From positions 1 through 64,000 of the forward strand of contig CAZYAK010000001.1 of assembly GCA_964645935.1 (NCBI GenBank): a DNA stretch of 64,000 nt. Direction: 5' to 3'. Below are positions 15,561 through 23,467 of the stretch, piece after piece. The stretch is from CAZYAK01 sp964645935 (GTDB lineage: Bacteria > Patescibacteriota > Gracilibacteria > Peribacterales > Peribacteraceae). A program made the translations under genes and the position numbers. The notes beneath the pieces were generated by a model. That model made no database searches, was not told the DNA's origin, and saw nothing but the letters and a program-made list of their open reading frames with translations. Numbering within the stretch: the first letter of the stretch is position 1; each line of letters starts with the position of its first letter.

Positions 15561-17346
15561 GGGTACTGAAGAGGAGCTCCGGAGGAGCGGCCACGCGCAT
15601 GAGCTCCTCGATGGTGGTCATGCCGGCCTTCACCTTCTCGAAGCCGTCATCGAAGAGGAGCTTGAGCCCCTGCTTACGCCCCTGGGCATTGAGCTGGGAT
15701 GCGGAGGCACGCTTGGTAATGAGCTCCTGGATCTCCGGGGTCACCACGAGCATCTCGTAGATGCCCACGCGTCCGCGGAAGCCAGTGCCGCCGCAAGCCT
15801 CGCACCCCTTTCCTTTATAGAGACGCACATCGTCCTTCTTCAGGAAGTACTTGTCGGCGCCCGGGAAGAGCTTGTGGGCCTCGGGAAGGGGCAGCGAAAA
15901 GCTATAGCGGCACTGCGGGCAGATGCGGCGGATAAGGCGCTGGCCGATCACCACCTCCAGTGTGGAAGCGAGGAGGAAGGGCTCCACGCCCATCTCCAGA
16001 AGGCGAGGCACCGCGGTGGCGGCATCGTTGGAGTGCAGAGTGGAGAAGAGGAGGTGTCCCGTGAGCGCCGCGTTCACGGCAATCGATGCGGTCTCGCCGT
16101 CGCGGATCTCACCCACGAGGATGATGTTCGGATCCTGGCGGACGAGGGCGCGCAAACCCTTGGCGAACGTGAGATCGGCCTCCGCGTTCACCTGGATGTG
16201 GTTGATGCCCGGGATCTTGTACTCCACCGGATCCTCAATGGTGGAGATGTTCACGTCGGTGTTATTACGCATCTTGAGCAGCGCGTAGAGCGTGGTCGAT
16301 TTTCCCGCTCCCGTCGGCCCCGTGGTGAGGATCATGCCAAACGGCTTGTGGGCCGCGATCTCGATGATTTTGCGGTACTCCTCGGAGAAGCCGAGGTCGA
16401 GCAGGGTGAGCGAACGCACGTACTCCGAGAGGAGACGCAGCACGATCTTCTCGCCGTCGACAATCGGCACGATGGAAACGCGTATATCCATCATGGAACC
16501 GCTCTTGGTCTCGTATCGGATGGCTCCGTCCTGCGCACAGAAGTGCTCGTCCAGGCGCATATTGGACTCGATCTTGATGCGGTTGATGACGCCCTCGTAG
16601 TACTCCTTGGGGATCCGTCCGGCCTCGTGCATCACGCCGTCCACGCGGAAGCGAACGATGACAATCTTCTCCTGCGGCTCGAAGTGGATATCCGACGCAC
16701 GCAGCTCGATGGCATCGTTGAAGATCTCGGTGATGATCTCCGGAGCCACCTTCCGCTGGGCGTTGATGATGGCCTGGAAACGGGTGGCTAGTGGCTTCCG
16801 GTAATGCACGAAGTACGCGTCCACCACGGCGCGCGGCGCGTAGACCAGGTTGATGGTGCCCGCGAAGGGCTTGTGCTCATCTTTCTTCCCGCCCAGCGAG
16901 AAGCGTCCGGCCGCCGCGGTCTTGCGGTCGGTGAGCTTCTTATTCGCGGCCTCTTCCTTGGCGGGGAATTGAGCGGCCTGCTGATCCAGGTTGAGGCGGA
17001 TGGCCTCCTCCAGGAGCGGGTTGCCCGGGTCGGACGTGGCTACGGTCACCGCGGTGGGCGTGCGCGCCACCACGACGGCGGCATACGAGCGCGCGATTTC
17101 TTCCGGGATGGCCAACACGAGCTCGCTGCCGACGACCGCGGACTTAGAATCGAAGAACGGGAGTTTGTAGTACTCCGCCAGCGCACTCTCCAGGAGATCC
17201 TGCGTCAGGAGGCCCCACTCGATGAGCACACTCTTCAGTGGCACCTCACGGCGCTCGGCTTCCTCTTGCGCCTTTGCGAGCTCCTCCTCAGAGGTGTAGC
17301 TCTGCTCGACGAGGATCTTCCCGAGGTCTTGGTCCTTGAGCGGCAT
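15538..17346 (-). CDS. pilB: Type IV pilus assembly ATPase PilB (GspE family)
   Basis: 602 aa. An N-terminal GspE/MshEN domain (about 1-130) is followed by the secretion ATPase core: Walker A GPTGAGKSTT (about residue 340), Asp box, Walker B IILVGEIRDGETA and His box HLLFSTLHSND. A tetracysteine zinc site (CPQC, then CEAC) lies before the C terminus, as in extension ATPases rather than PilT. A Lys-rich insertion lies around 140-165. It powers pilus extension from the cytoplasmic face. ATG 17346 is preferred to the upstream start because the domain begins there. The upstream bases are pyrimidine-rich with no Shine-Dalgarno. It is first in the pilB-pilC-prepilin run. Confidence 0.95.
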   Translation of the reverse strand: MPLKDQDLGKILVEQSYTSEEELAKAQEEAERREVPLKSVLIEWGLLTQDLLESALAEYYKLPFFDSKSAVVGSELVLAIPEEIARSYAAVVVARTPTAVTVATSDPGNPLLEEAIRLNLDQQAAQFPAKEEAANKKLTDRKTAAAGRFSLGGKKDEHKPFAGTINLVYAPRAVVDAYFVHYRKPLATRFQAIINAQRKVAPEIITEIFNDAIELRASDIHFEPQEKIVIVRFRVDGVMHEAGRIPKEYYEGVINRIKIESNMRLDEHFCAQDGAIRYETKSGSMMDIRVSIVPIVDGEKIVLRLLSEYVRSLTLLDLGFSEEYRKIIEIAAHKPFGMILTTGPTGAGKSTTLYALLKMRNNTDVNISTIEDPVEYKIPGINHIQVNAEADLTFAKGLRALVRQDPNIILVGEIRDGETASIAVNAALTGHLLFSTLHSNDAATAVPRLLEMGVEPFLLASTLEVVIGQRLIRRICPQCRYSFSLPLPEAHKLFPGADKYFLKKDDVRLYKGKGCEACGGTGFRGRVGIYEMLVVTPEIQELITKRASASQLNAQGRKQGLKLLFDDGFEKVKAGMTTIEELMRVAAPPELLFSTHDRQPEA

Positions 17347-17473
17347 GGGGAGGGTGAGAAGTACCAAGCAGTACGCACCAATCTATTACTGCTGCTGGTG
17401 GAAGTGTGGGAAGGAAGGTGACGTGGTTGGGATGTATTTTTTGTGAATGGTGATTTTCCTGGAGGAAAAACGA

Positions 17474-17881
17474 TTACAAAGCCGACTTCACCCTTGTGAC
17501 AATTTCAGAAATAGGAGTGTTGGCCTTCACGAAGTACTCCAAGACGCCAAGCGACTTGGCGCGCTGGCGGTCCTCCTCTTGCCCGAGGTTGCTGAGCACG
17601 ATCACGGGCGTCTGAACCTTCTTTTCACGAATCGTTTCCAGCAGTGTGAACCCGTCGACCTCCGGCATGATGATATCCAGCAGAATCAGGTCATAGGGAT
17701 TAGTGAGCGCGAGGCGCATGCCCTCAGCGCCGGTCAGCGCCACCTGCACGTTGTACCCTTCGTGCTTCATCTTCAACTCCAGCGCGTGGGCGAGCGGACG
17801 CTCGTCCTCCACGATCAGGAGGGACTTGCCACCCTGCTTGGGGGGCTCGGTGCCGGTGGTATCGGCGGGTTTCTTGGGCAT
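17474..17881 (-). CDS. Stand-alone response regulator receiver protein (CheY-like)
   Basis: 135 aa, a single REC domain (about 19-135) with no output domain. The acidic pair is E25/D26 (LLIVEDE), the phospho-acceptor is D69 (LLDIIMPEVDG), then S in VLSNL and K in EYFVKAN. A Lys/Pro/Thr-rich N-terminal tail precedes it. ATG 17881 is chosen because a TACAAT box lies upstream at 17917-17922; the longer frame would start near or inside the promoter. It lies directly upstream of pilB and is oriented the same way, so it may relay the signal of the histidine kinase at the other end of the locus to the pilus machine, in the manner of PilG/PilH. That link is inferred. Confidence 0.9.
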   Translation of the reverse strand: MPKKPADTTGTEPPKQGGKSLLIVEDERPLAHALELKMKHEGYNVQVALTGAEGMRLALTNPYDLILLDIIMPEVDGFTLLETIREKKVQTPVIVLSNLGQEEDRQRAKSLGVLEYFVKANTPISEIVTRVKSAL

Positions 17882-17916
17882 CGGACGCGATGTCGGGAAT
17901 TCGAAGGAATCCCCAT

Positions 17917-17945
17917 ATTGTAGCAGAAAACCCACCCTCCGGGAA
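17917..17945 (-). promoter_or_regulatory. Promoter of the receiver-domain gene
   Basis: Minus strand TTCCCG (17940-17945), 17-bp spacer, extended -10 TGCTACAAT with TACAAT at 17917-17922. The leader is about 29 nt. Confidence 0.65.
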
Positions 17946-18030
17946 GACGGTTTCCCTCAGGAAATCGGCTATGTAGGGCCTTCCAGGCAAGCTCCGGCCT
18001 GGACGCCTGGATGGGTTGATGTCGGAGCGG

Positions 18031-18036
18031 TATACT
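18031..18036 (+). promoter_or_regulatory. -10 box TATACT of purH
   Basis: TATACT lies 18 nt before the purH ATG at 18055; a start about 7 nt downstream would leave a leader near 12 nt. The -35 region is weak. Confidence 0.6.
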
Positions 18037-18054
18037 GCCGTCCGCCCCTTCCGT

Positions 18055-19575
18055 ATGGCCAAACGCGCGCTCCTGTCCGTCTCGGACAAACACGGGATCA
18101 CCGACGTCGCGAGGCGTCTGGTCTCCTTGGGATACCAGATCCTCTCCACGGGCGGCACGGAAAAGGCCCTTAGGACCGCGGGCATCTCCGTGACCCCCGT
18201 CGAGGATGTCACCAAGTTCCCCGAATGCTTCGACGGCCGCGTGAAGACGATGCATCCCCTCTTGATGGGTGGCATCCTCCACCGCCGTGACCTCCCCGCG
18301 CACCTAGCGCAGGCAACGGAGCTCGGCATCGAGCCGATCGACCTCGTCATCGTGAACCTCTACCCGTTTAAGAACACGATGGAGGACACGACCAAGACGC
18401 CGCAGGAGATTATCGAGCAGATCGACATCGGCGGACCCACACTCCTCCGGAGCGCCGCGAAGAACCACAACGATGTCACGGTGGTGTGCGACCCGGCGGA
18501 CTACGAGCGCGTGCTCGCGGCGCTGGAGAAGGACGGCGTCACTCCGGAGCTCCGCAAGGAGCTGGCGGCGAAGGTGTTCCTCCACACCGCAGCCTATGAC
18601 GCGATGATCGCCGGCCACGTCTCCGGCGGGGCGCACGCGGGCGTGCTGCTGACGCACGGCGCGCAGCTGCGCTACGGCGAGAACCCGCACCAGTGGGGAC
18701 GCTACTACGCGCGCTACGAGGAAGGAATTTCCGCCGAGGGCTCATGGGGCATCCTCCATCAAGGCAAGGCGCTGAGCTACTTGAATATCTTAGACGCCGA
18801 CGCCGCCTGGGCGACCGTCTGCGAATTCTCAGAACCCACGGCCGTCCTGGTAAAGCACGCCAATCCCTCGGGCATCGCCTCGCGGGACGCCATCGACGAG
18901 GCGTTCCAGGCCGCCTACGACGCGGACCGCCTCTCGGCCTTCGGGGTCATCATCGCGCTCAACCGCCCGTGCACGGAGGTCATCGCTCAGAAGATCCTCG
19001 ACCAGAAGATCTTCGTGGAGGTGGTGGTGGCGCCGGGGTACGAGCCCGGGGCGCTCACGCTCTTCACGCAGAAGCCCAACGTGCGCGTGATCACCCAACG
19101 TAACGGGGAGCGCCGCGGGCAGGCGCTCTACCGCACCGTGCAGGACGGCATGCTGGTGCAGGAGCCAGACCTCCGCATCCTCACGGACGCGGACCTGGTC
19201 ACGGTCACCACCAAGAAGCCGAGCCCCGAGCAGGTGCGCGATCTCCTCTTCGCCTGGAAGGTGGTGAAGTACGCCAAGTCCAACGCCATCGTGTTCGCTA
19301 AGGATTGCATGACGGTGGGCATCGGCTGCGGCCAGACCAGCCGCGTGGACGCCACGTGGATCGCCGCCAAGCGCGCGGGCGAGCGCGCGAAGGGTGCGGT
19401 AATGGCTTCGGACGCCTTCTTCCCGTTTCCCGATTCCGTAGAGGAGGCGGCCCGAAACGGCATCGCCGCGATCATCCAGCCCGGCGGATCGGTGCGCGAC
19501 AAGGAGGTGTTCGCCAAGGCCGAGGAGCTGGGCATCATCATGGTCACGACGGGCGTGCGCGCGTTCAGGCACTGA
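18055..19575 (+). CDS. purH: Bifunctional AICAR formyltransferase / IMP cyclohydrolase
   Basis: 506 aa, a normal length. The N-terminal MGS-like domain carries the IMP cyclohydrolase activity: KRALLSVSDKHGI, STGGTEKALR, RVKTMHPLLMGGIL. From about residue 200 the AICAR transformylase domain begins: LRYGENPHQWG, VKHANPSGIA (catalytic Lys/His at about 267-268), and SDAFFPFPDSVEEAA near the end. It performs the last two steps of de novo IMP synthesis. It stands as a single gene and no other pur gene is in the window. The start at 18055 follows the conserved N terminus MAKRALLSVS. No Shine-Dalgarno. Confidence 0.97.
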   Translation: MAKRALLSVSDKHGITDVARRLVSLGYQILSTGGTEKALRTAGISVTPVEDVTKFPECFDGRVKTMHPLLMGGILHRRDLPAHLAQATELGIEPIDLVIVNLYPFKNTMEDTTKTPQEIIEQIDIGGPTLLRSAAKNHNDVTVVCDPADYERVLAALEKDGVTPELRKELAAKVFLHTAAYDAMIAGHVSGGAHAGVLLTHGAQLRYGENPHQWGRYYARYEEGISAEGSWGILHQGKALSYLNILDADAAWATVCEFSEPTAVLVKHANPSGIASRDAIDEAFQAAYDADRLSAFGVIIALNRPCTEVIAQKILDQKIFVEVVVAPGYEPGALTLFTQKPNVRVITQRNGERRGQALYRTVQDGMLVQEPDLRILTDADLVTVTTKKPSPEQVRDLLFAWKVVKYAKSNAIVFAKDCMTVGIGCGQTSRVDATWIAAKRAGERAKGAVMASDAFFPFPDSVEEAARNGIAAIIQPGGSVRDKEVFAKAEELGIIMVTTGVRAFRH

Positions 19576-19594
19576 GCCGCTATACTCGCACGGC

Positions 19595-20944
19595 ATGCGC
19601 CTGCTCTGGACCAGCACCGCGAAGAAGCCCCGCGTCTCCCCGCGGTGGATGCGCATCGAGCAGGCGCTCCTCGCCGTGCTCCTCGTCTGCAAGACGTGGT
19701 TCTTCTTCCGGAAGTTCGGGCAGGGCATCGGCTACGACGTGGGCGCGTTCCTGGACACGCTCAACCGGATGGATTGGACCGGCATGAACCTGGGCGTGCG
19801 CGAACTCTTCTACAGCTACCATCCGCCGCTGGGGTTCCTGCTCGCCAAGATCCCGATGCTCGCGGGGTTCTCCGACGTGCAGGCCGTGCAGATCGTCAGC
19901 GCCGCCGCGTCGTTCTCCGCGTTCCTGCTGCTGCGCGCCGCGCTCAAGCGCCTGGGCCTCCTGGCGCGGCCGACGGGCGTCGTGTTCCTGTACGTCGCCG
20001 CCGCGCTGCCGTTGCAGCTCCTCCTGCAGGAGACCGTGAACCTCGACGTGCTTACGTTCGCGTGGGCGTCGCTGGCGCTGTACCTCAGCATCCGGCTGCT
20101 CTGGCTGCCCGTGAACGGGAAGAGCCGCATCGCGCTTTCGGCGGGATTGGCGGCCACGCTGGTCGCCGCCATGATGACCAAGTTCTCGGGGCTCTTCATC
20201 TTCTCCATCCCCGTCCTCGCCGCGCTCTTCGCTCCGGGAGACCTGCGCGTCCGCGCGCGCGGGGCCGTGCCCGCGGTGATCGCCTGCATCGTGGCCATGG
20301 CATGCGTGGCGCCGTACTACGGCCTGCGGTACGTGGCCACGGAGGGGAAAGTCTTCCCCGTGAACGTGGAGTGGATCGCCTTCGGGGAACTGGAGGAGAA
20401 GGGCATCACGCGCGACCGGAACCCGTTGCTCTACGCGCAGATGGTACTGACGCCGTCCCCCATCCACGTCACCGAGGGCGCGGTGCTGCGCGACTATTCC
20501 GTGCCGCGCCTGTGGGACGCGTGGTTCGATTTCTGGATCCGCGAACGTGTCTTCCTCGGGCGCATGACGCCGCTCCAGCACGCCGTGAGCCTAGCCGCCC
20601 TCCTGCTCGGTTCGCTCGCCACCGTGGTGGGCCTCACCGCGTTCCTGCTCGCGCCCAGCGGCGACATCGTGTGGCGGCGCCTCGGGTGGACGCTGCTCGG
20701 CATCGCGGGCGTCTTCGTGTCCGCGCTCTTCTGGCACATCTACACGCATCCCGCCTTCGGTCCCGCCAAGGGCATCTACGCCGGACCCGCGCTCTGGGCC
20801 GTGGCGTTCCTCCTCACCGAGGCGCTTTGCGCGTACCCCCGCTCGCCGTTCCGCACGGCGGACGCATCGCCGCTGCGGACGTGGACACTGGGCGGATTCC
20901 TCGCGGTGCTCATCATCGGGAGCTACGGGCTGCCGATGTATTGA
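19595..20944 (+). CDS. Polytopic membrane glycosyltransferase (GT-C/GT39-like)
   Basis: 449 aa with about ten membrane helices. After a basic N terminus and the first helix, the first extracytoplasmic loop reads GYDVGAFLDTLNRMDW and then YSYHPPLGFLLAKIPML, the acidic-residue-then-H/YPPL pattern of dolichyl-phosphate-mannose or ArnT-like GT-C enzymes. Such enzymes transfer sugars from a polyprenyl-phosphate donor on the outer face of the membrane. TATACT at 19581-19586 is only 8 nt from the ATG, so the mRNA would be leaderless, although read-through from purH (19 bp away) is equally possible. Acceptor and sugar unknown. Confidence 0.75.
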   Translation: MRLLWTSTAKKPRVSPRWMRIEQALLAVLLVCKTWFFFRKFGQGIGYDVGAFLDTLNRMDWTGMNLGVRELFYSYHPPLGFLLAKIPMLAGFSDVQAVQIVSAAASFSAFLLLRAALKRLGLLARPTGVVFLYVAAALPLQLLLQETVNLDVLTFAWASLALYLSIRLLWLPVNGKSRIALSAGLAATLVAAMMTKFSGLFIFSIPVLAALFAPGDLRVRARGAVPAVIACIVAMACVAPYYGLRYVATEGKVFPVNVEWIAFGELEEKGITRDRNPLLYAQMVLTPSPIHVTEGAVLRDYSVPRLWDAWFDFWIRERVFLGRMTPLQHAVSLAALLLGSLATVVGLTAFLLAPSGDIVWRRLGWTLLGIAGVFVSALFWHIYTHPAFGPAKGIYAGPALWAVAFLLTEALCAYPRSPFRTADASPLRTWTLGGFLAVLIIGSYGLPMY

Positions 20945-20974
20945 GCCCGAGCCGGGCGGACGCCAAGCCTCCTT

Positions 20975-21016
20975 TCAGAGCGTGCGCCGTCCCGCGAGCG
21001 CCTCACGGAGCGTCAC
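20975..21016 (-). pseudogene. Detached duplicate of the recR 3' end (14 codons including stop)
   Basis: Read on the minus strand these 42 bases encode VTLREALAGRRTL-stop, matching the last 13 residues of the intact recR (VTLREALAGRRQL) with one substitution. Eight of thirteen codons differ synonymously, so the two ends are alike in protein but not in DNA. A REP-like spacer (21017-21039) lies between the two copies. It has no start or upstream coding part and is a displaced or duplicated gene end. Confidence 0.85.
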
Positions 21017-21039
21017 CCTTCGACAGGCTCAGGATGACA
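21014..21039. repeat. REP-like spacer CACCCTTCGACAGGCTCAGG...
   Basis: A 26-bp GC-rich element reads CACCCTTCGACAGGCTC then AGGATGACA. Elements of the form CCCTTCGA-C-GGCTCAGG-TGACA are widely dispersed in environmental and candidate-phylum genomes. A relative is present behind the RNase J gene (28434-28521). Here it separates two copies of the recR 3' end. Confidence 0.65.
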
Positions 21040-21052
21040 CGCAGTCATCACC

Positions 21053-21649
21053 TCAGAGCTGCCTGCGACCTGCTAACGCTTCACGCAAGGTCACCTGATC
21101 CGCGAACTCGATGTCCGCGCCCATCGGCAATCCGTGCGCCAGGCGCGTCACCGCGGGCACGAGGCCCTGGAGCTGTAGGCGGATGTACGTGGCGGTGGCT
21201 TCGCCCTCGGGGTCGGGGTTCGTGGCCACGATCACCTCGCGGATGCCGCCCTCGCGCGCGCGTTCCACGAGCTCGCGCAGCTTCAGCTGCTCCGGCCCCA
21301 TCCCGTCGATGGGCGAGAGCACCCCGTGCAGCACGTGGTAACGCCCCTTGTGCCCGGCCTTCTCGAAGGCCACCACCTCCAGCGGATCCTCGACCACGAG
21401 AATGAGCCCCGTGTCGCGCGTGGGATCCTCGCAGATGGGACAGAGCTCGGATACTGTCACCATCTGGCAGATACGGCAGTACTTCAGTTCGCGCTTGAGA
21501 TCGAGCAGCGCCTGGCCCAGCCGCTCGGGCGAGGCACGAGAGCTCCGGAGCAAGTGGAAGGTAAGACGCTCCGCAGATTTGGCACCGACGCCGGGGAGCT
21601 TACTGAACTCCTCAACGAGCTTCTGGATCTGGGGTGGAAGGAGGGCCAT
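21053..21649 (-). CDS. recR: Recombination mediator RecR
   Basis: 198 aa. The order is helix-hairpin-helix (LPGVGAKSAERLTFHLL), a four-cysteine zinc finger (C-RI-C, then C-PI-C) and a Toprim domain (LILVVEDPLEVVAFE ... EVIVATNPDPEGEATATYI). RecR acts with RecO/RecF in loading RecA at gaps. The start at 21649 (MALLPPQIQKL) is conserved in the family; the longer frame upstream only translates a tandem repeat (21659-21694) into VPFVPSVPFVPS. The last 13 codons are duplicated downstream in recoded form. No Shine-Dalgarno. Confidence 0.95.
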   Translation of the reverse strand: MALLPPQIQKLVEEFSKLPGVGAKSAERLTFHLLRSSRASPERLGQALLDLKRELKYCRICQMVTVSELCPICEDPTRDTGLILVVEDPLEVVAFEKAGHKGRYHVLHGVLSPIDGMGPEQLKLRELVERAREGGIREVIVATNPDPEGEATATYIRLQLQGLVPAVTRLAHGLPMGADIEFADQVTLREALAGRRQL

Positions 21650-21658
21650 CGACGATGA

Positions 21659-21694
21659 GGGGACAAAAGGGACAGAGGGGACAAAAGGGACAGA
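21659..21694. repeat. 18-bp tandem repeat, two copies, GGGGACAAAAGGGACAGA
   Basis: Two exact 18-bp units lie directly upstream of recR. The complementary pattern TTTTGTCCCTTTTG appears at 21739-21752, in the 79-bp gap between recR and smpB. The same purine-rich GGNACMGAAGGG family occurs near 23607-23640 and forms a large inverted repeat at 30373-30486. Confidence 0.8.
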
Positions 21695-21773
21695 GGTCAT
21701 GCCGTCTTACCCTTCGGACACGTCGAACCCGCATACTTTTGTCCCTTTTGCGCCGTTTGTCACCTCTGCGCCC

Positions 21774-22211
21774 TCAGATTTCCCTCCCCTCTTTCACGTT
21801 CCGCCCCATCTCCCGGTCCCGGATTACCCGGCGCTTGTCGAACCGCTTGCGCCCGCGCCCAAGGCCCAGCACCAACTTGATGTAGCGGCCGGCCTTCACT
21901 TCTAGGGGGACGAGCGCGATGCCTTTCTCGGTGAGTGCACGCTCGAGCTTCTCCCCTTCGCGCGCTTTGAGGAGCAGTACACGGTCGCGGATCTCGCGAT
22001 GACCCTCGCCGTCCGCGTACGCGTACTTGGAGATCTTGGCGTTCTTCAACTGCGGCACACCACCGAGGAACGACACGTACGATCCTGCGAGGTTCACATG
22101 CCCCAGGCGGCACGATTTCACTTCCGGGCCCGTGAGCTGGATGCCGGCTTCCACCGTCTCCAGGATCTCGAACTCGAAGCGGGCCCGCCGGTTCTGGGCA
22201 ACGACCTTCAT
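21774..22211 (-). CDS. smpB: SsrA-binding protein SmpB
   Basis: 145 aa, the expected size. The family signature is complete: NRRARFEFEILETVEAGIQL, GPEVKSCRLGHVNLAGSYV, and a basic C-terminal tail GRGRKRFDKRRVIRDREMGR. SmpB brings tmRNA to stalled ribosomes. The start at 22211 (MKVVAQNRRARF) fits the family; an in-frame ATG eight codons upstream (22235) is also possible. The C terminus ends soon after the DKR motif. The tmRNA gene is not in the window. It is divergent from the structured RNA at 22302-22442. Confidence 0.95.
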   Translation of the reverse strand: MKVVAQNRRARFEFEILETVEAGIQLTGPEVKSCRLGHVNLAGSYVSFLGGVPQLKNAKISKYAYADGEGHREIRDRVLLLKAREGEKLERALTEKGIALVPLEVKAGRYIKLVLGLGRGRKRFDKRRVIRDREMGRNVKEGREI

Positions 22212-22267
22212 GGAACAAGCATACGGGAACCCCATCTTCTCAGCGAGAGGAAGCCACAGATCCATAT

Positions 22268-22295
22268 TTGACAAACACGGTAAATACATTACAAT
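22268..22295 (+). promoter_or_regulatory. Strong promoter driving the 141-nt structured RNA
   Basis: A perfect TTGACA (22268-22273), 16-bp spacer and TACAAT (22290-22295). This is the best -35 match in the window and no ORF follows it in the plus direction. Confidence 0.85.
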
Positions 22296-22301
22296 TATGG
22301 A

Positions 22302-22442
22302 GTCAGAGACTCTACCTCTCCTCTGATCCCCCTGCTCGTGTGCGAGCGCGGAGATCAGAGGAGGCGGCACTGGGTTTTCCCAGCTGAAACAGCCTCTGAT
22401 ACCTTTGGGCCTCACCCACTTCGGGCGCAGGCCCAATTTTTT
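22302..22442 (+). ncRNA. Structured non-coding RNA with 6S RNA-like architecture
   Basis: A strong promoter starts and a terminator ends this ~141-nt segment, with no coding potential. A closing helix pairs TCAGAG (22303-22308) with CTCTGA (22394-22399). An apical arm pairs 22319-22328 (TCCTCTGATC) with 22353-22362, with an inner GCTCG/CGAGC hairpin (22334-22338/22343-22347). The 3' side of the central open region carries a small hairpin CTGGG/CCCAG (22370-22374/22379-22383). Closing stem, central bubble with a 3'-side hairpin and long apical stem is the plan of 6S RNA, which sequesters RNA polymerase. Primary sequence does not prove it; another sRNA is possible. It is not SRP RNA, as the GGAAG tetraloop motif is missing. 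Confidence 0.5.
22405..22442 (+). terminator. Rho-independent terminator of the structured RNA
   Basis: Stem TTGGGCCT/AGGCCCAA (22405-22412/22429-22436) with internal pairing in the loop is followed by six T (22437-22442). The convergent prepilin peptidase gene ends 5 bp later. Confidence 0.9.
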
Positions 22443-22447
22443 CGTGG

Positions 22448-23206
22448 TCAGGAAAACACCAGGCTCAGGAGCGCGTCGCCCCAGAGCACCGCCACGAACG
22501 CGCCTGCCGCGAGGAACGGCCCGAAGGGCAGGGCGCCCTGGAGGGTCTTCTTTCCGGTACAGAGCAGCACGGAGGCGACCACGGCCCCGAGGATGTACGC
22601 GAGGAAGAGCGCGAGCACTGTGCGCGGGACATTCCCGGCAAGCGCGCCGATACCGAGCCCCAAGAGGATGTCCCCCGTGCCCACCCACCGTCCTCGACTC
22701 ACCGCCCATTGCAACAGGAACACGCCCCCACCCACGGCCGCGGGGATCCACGGAGGCGTGCCGGAGGCGAGTGCGTGGAGCGCAGCGCAGAGGATGAAGG
22801 GCATGCTCACGGCATCCGAGATCTCCCCCGTGCGCAGGTCCGACACCGCAGCGAGCAGCAAAAGCCAAAACGCGAGCGCGAGCAGGAGCGACGGCAGCGG
22901 ATGCCATCCGTGCGTCAAAAAAGCCATCAAGAACAGTGCGGCGGACGCAGCCTCCACCAGCGGATACTGCACGGAGATGGCGCCCTTGCAGCCGCGGCAG
23001 CGTCCGCGGAGCGCCAGGAAGCTCAGCACCGGAATGAGGTCCAGCCAACCAAGCTGACGCTTGCAGCGCGGGCAATGTGACCGGCCGCCGAGGCTCTCAT
23101 GCTTTTCGCCCCGCAGCACCACGACATTGCCGAAGCTCCCGAGCGTCGCGCCGAGCGCGAGCACGAGAAGCGATGGGACGAGGGTCGACGACACGGGAGG
23201 CAGCAT
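22448..23206 (-). CDS. pilD: Prepilin peptidase / N-methyltransferase PilD
   Basis: 252 aa, polytopic. The N-terminal methyltransferase-associated domain has the zinc cysteines C45, C48, C70 and C73 (CPRC ... CRGC). The aspartate protease pair is D123 in AVSDLRTGEI and D179 in the GTGD motif. It cleaves the prepilin leaders after the -1 residue and methylates +1. It is unlinked to the pilin operon but is the obvious processing enzyme for the prepilins at 8-13 kb; two of them have Ala at -1, which PilD enzymes tolerate less well than Gly. It lies 6 bp downstream of the next small gene, probably cotranscribed. Confidence 0.95.
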   Translation of the reverse strand: MLPPVSSTLVPSLLVLALGATLGSFGNVVVLRGEKHESLGGRSHCPRCKRQLGWLDLIPVLSFLALRGRCRGCKGAISVQYPLVEAASAALFLMAFLTHGWHPLPSLLLALAFWLLLLAAVSDLRTGEISDAVSMPFILCAALHALASGTPPWIPAAVGGGVFLLQWAVSRGRWVGTGDILLGLGIGALAGNVPRTVLALFLAYILGAVVASVLLCTGKKTLQGALPFGPFLAAGAFVAVLWGDALLSLVFS

Positions 23207-23212
23207 ACGCGA

Positions 23213-23467
23213 TCACTCCCCCTCGCGCCGCATGCGCTCGATGATCTCCCGCGCACGGGCCGCGATCTCGACCTGGCGCGCGACGCGGTCGGCGTCGGTA
23301 AACTTGGTCTGCTGCTCCTCCCGTGCCTCGGCGGACGAGGACACGTTGGCGAGGAGGCCCTGCACCGCGGGCATACCCACGCTGTAGGCGCCGTAGAGAC
23401 CGAGCGCCACGGCCGTACCGACGAGTGCGCCCATGAGCTGTTCTTTGAGGGAGGCTTGGGAAGGCAT
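23213..23467 (-). CDS. Small membrane protein with C-terminal coiled coil (84 aa)
   Basis: The sequence begins MPSQASLKEQLMGAL, has one hydrophobic helix at about residues 12-38 (ALVGTAVALGLYGAYSVGM) and then a charged, probably coiled-coil tail rich in Arg and Glu (RVARQVEIAARAREIIERM). ATG 23467 is chosen because a TATACT box (23474-23479) ends 6 nt upstream, giving a leaderless message; the longer frame crosses the promoter. It sits just before pilD in the same direction and may share its mRNA. No family recognised. Confidence 0.65.
   Translation of the reverse strand: MPSQASLKEQLMGALVGTAVALGLYGAYSVGMPAVQGLLANVSSSAEAREEQQTKFTDADRVARQVEIAARAREIIERMRREGE

Noticed and set aside
17450..17470. 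TTTTCC/GGAAAA hairpin after the receiver-domain gene as a terminator
   Set aside because: The stem is only 6-7 bp, AT-rich at the base and has no T-run on the correct side.
19580..20581. A 333-codon minus-strand frame over the GT-C glycosyltransferase
   Set aside because: It is opposite a clear polytopic membrane protein, and its translation is a charged His/Glu/Arg string typical of antisense to hydrophobic codons.
22302..22442. SRP RNA or tmRNA identity for the small RNA next to smpB
   Set aside because: It lacks the GGAAG/AGCA loop motif of SRP RNA, and is far too short and without a tag reading frame or tRNA-like ends for tmRNA.
22212..23075. Upstream extension of the smpB frame to 433 codons
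   Set aside because: The extra part crosses the structured RNA and is antisense to nothing coding; the family N terminus MKVVAQNRRARF gives the start at 22211.
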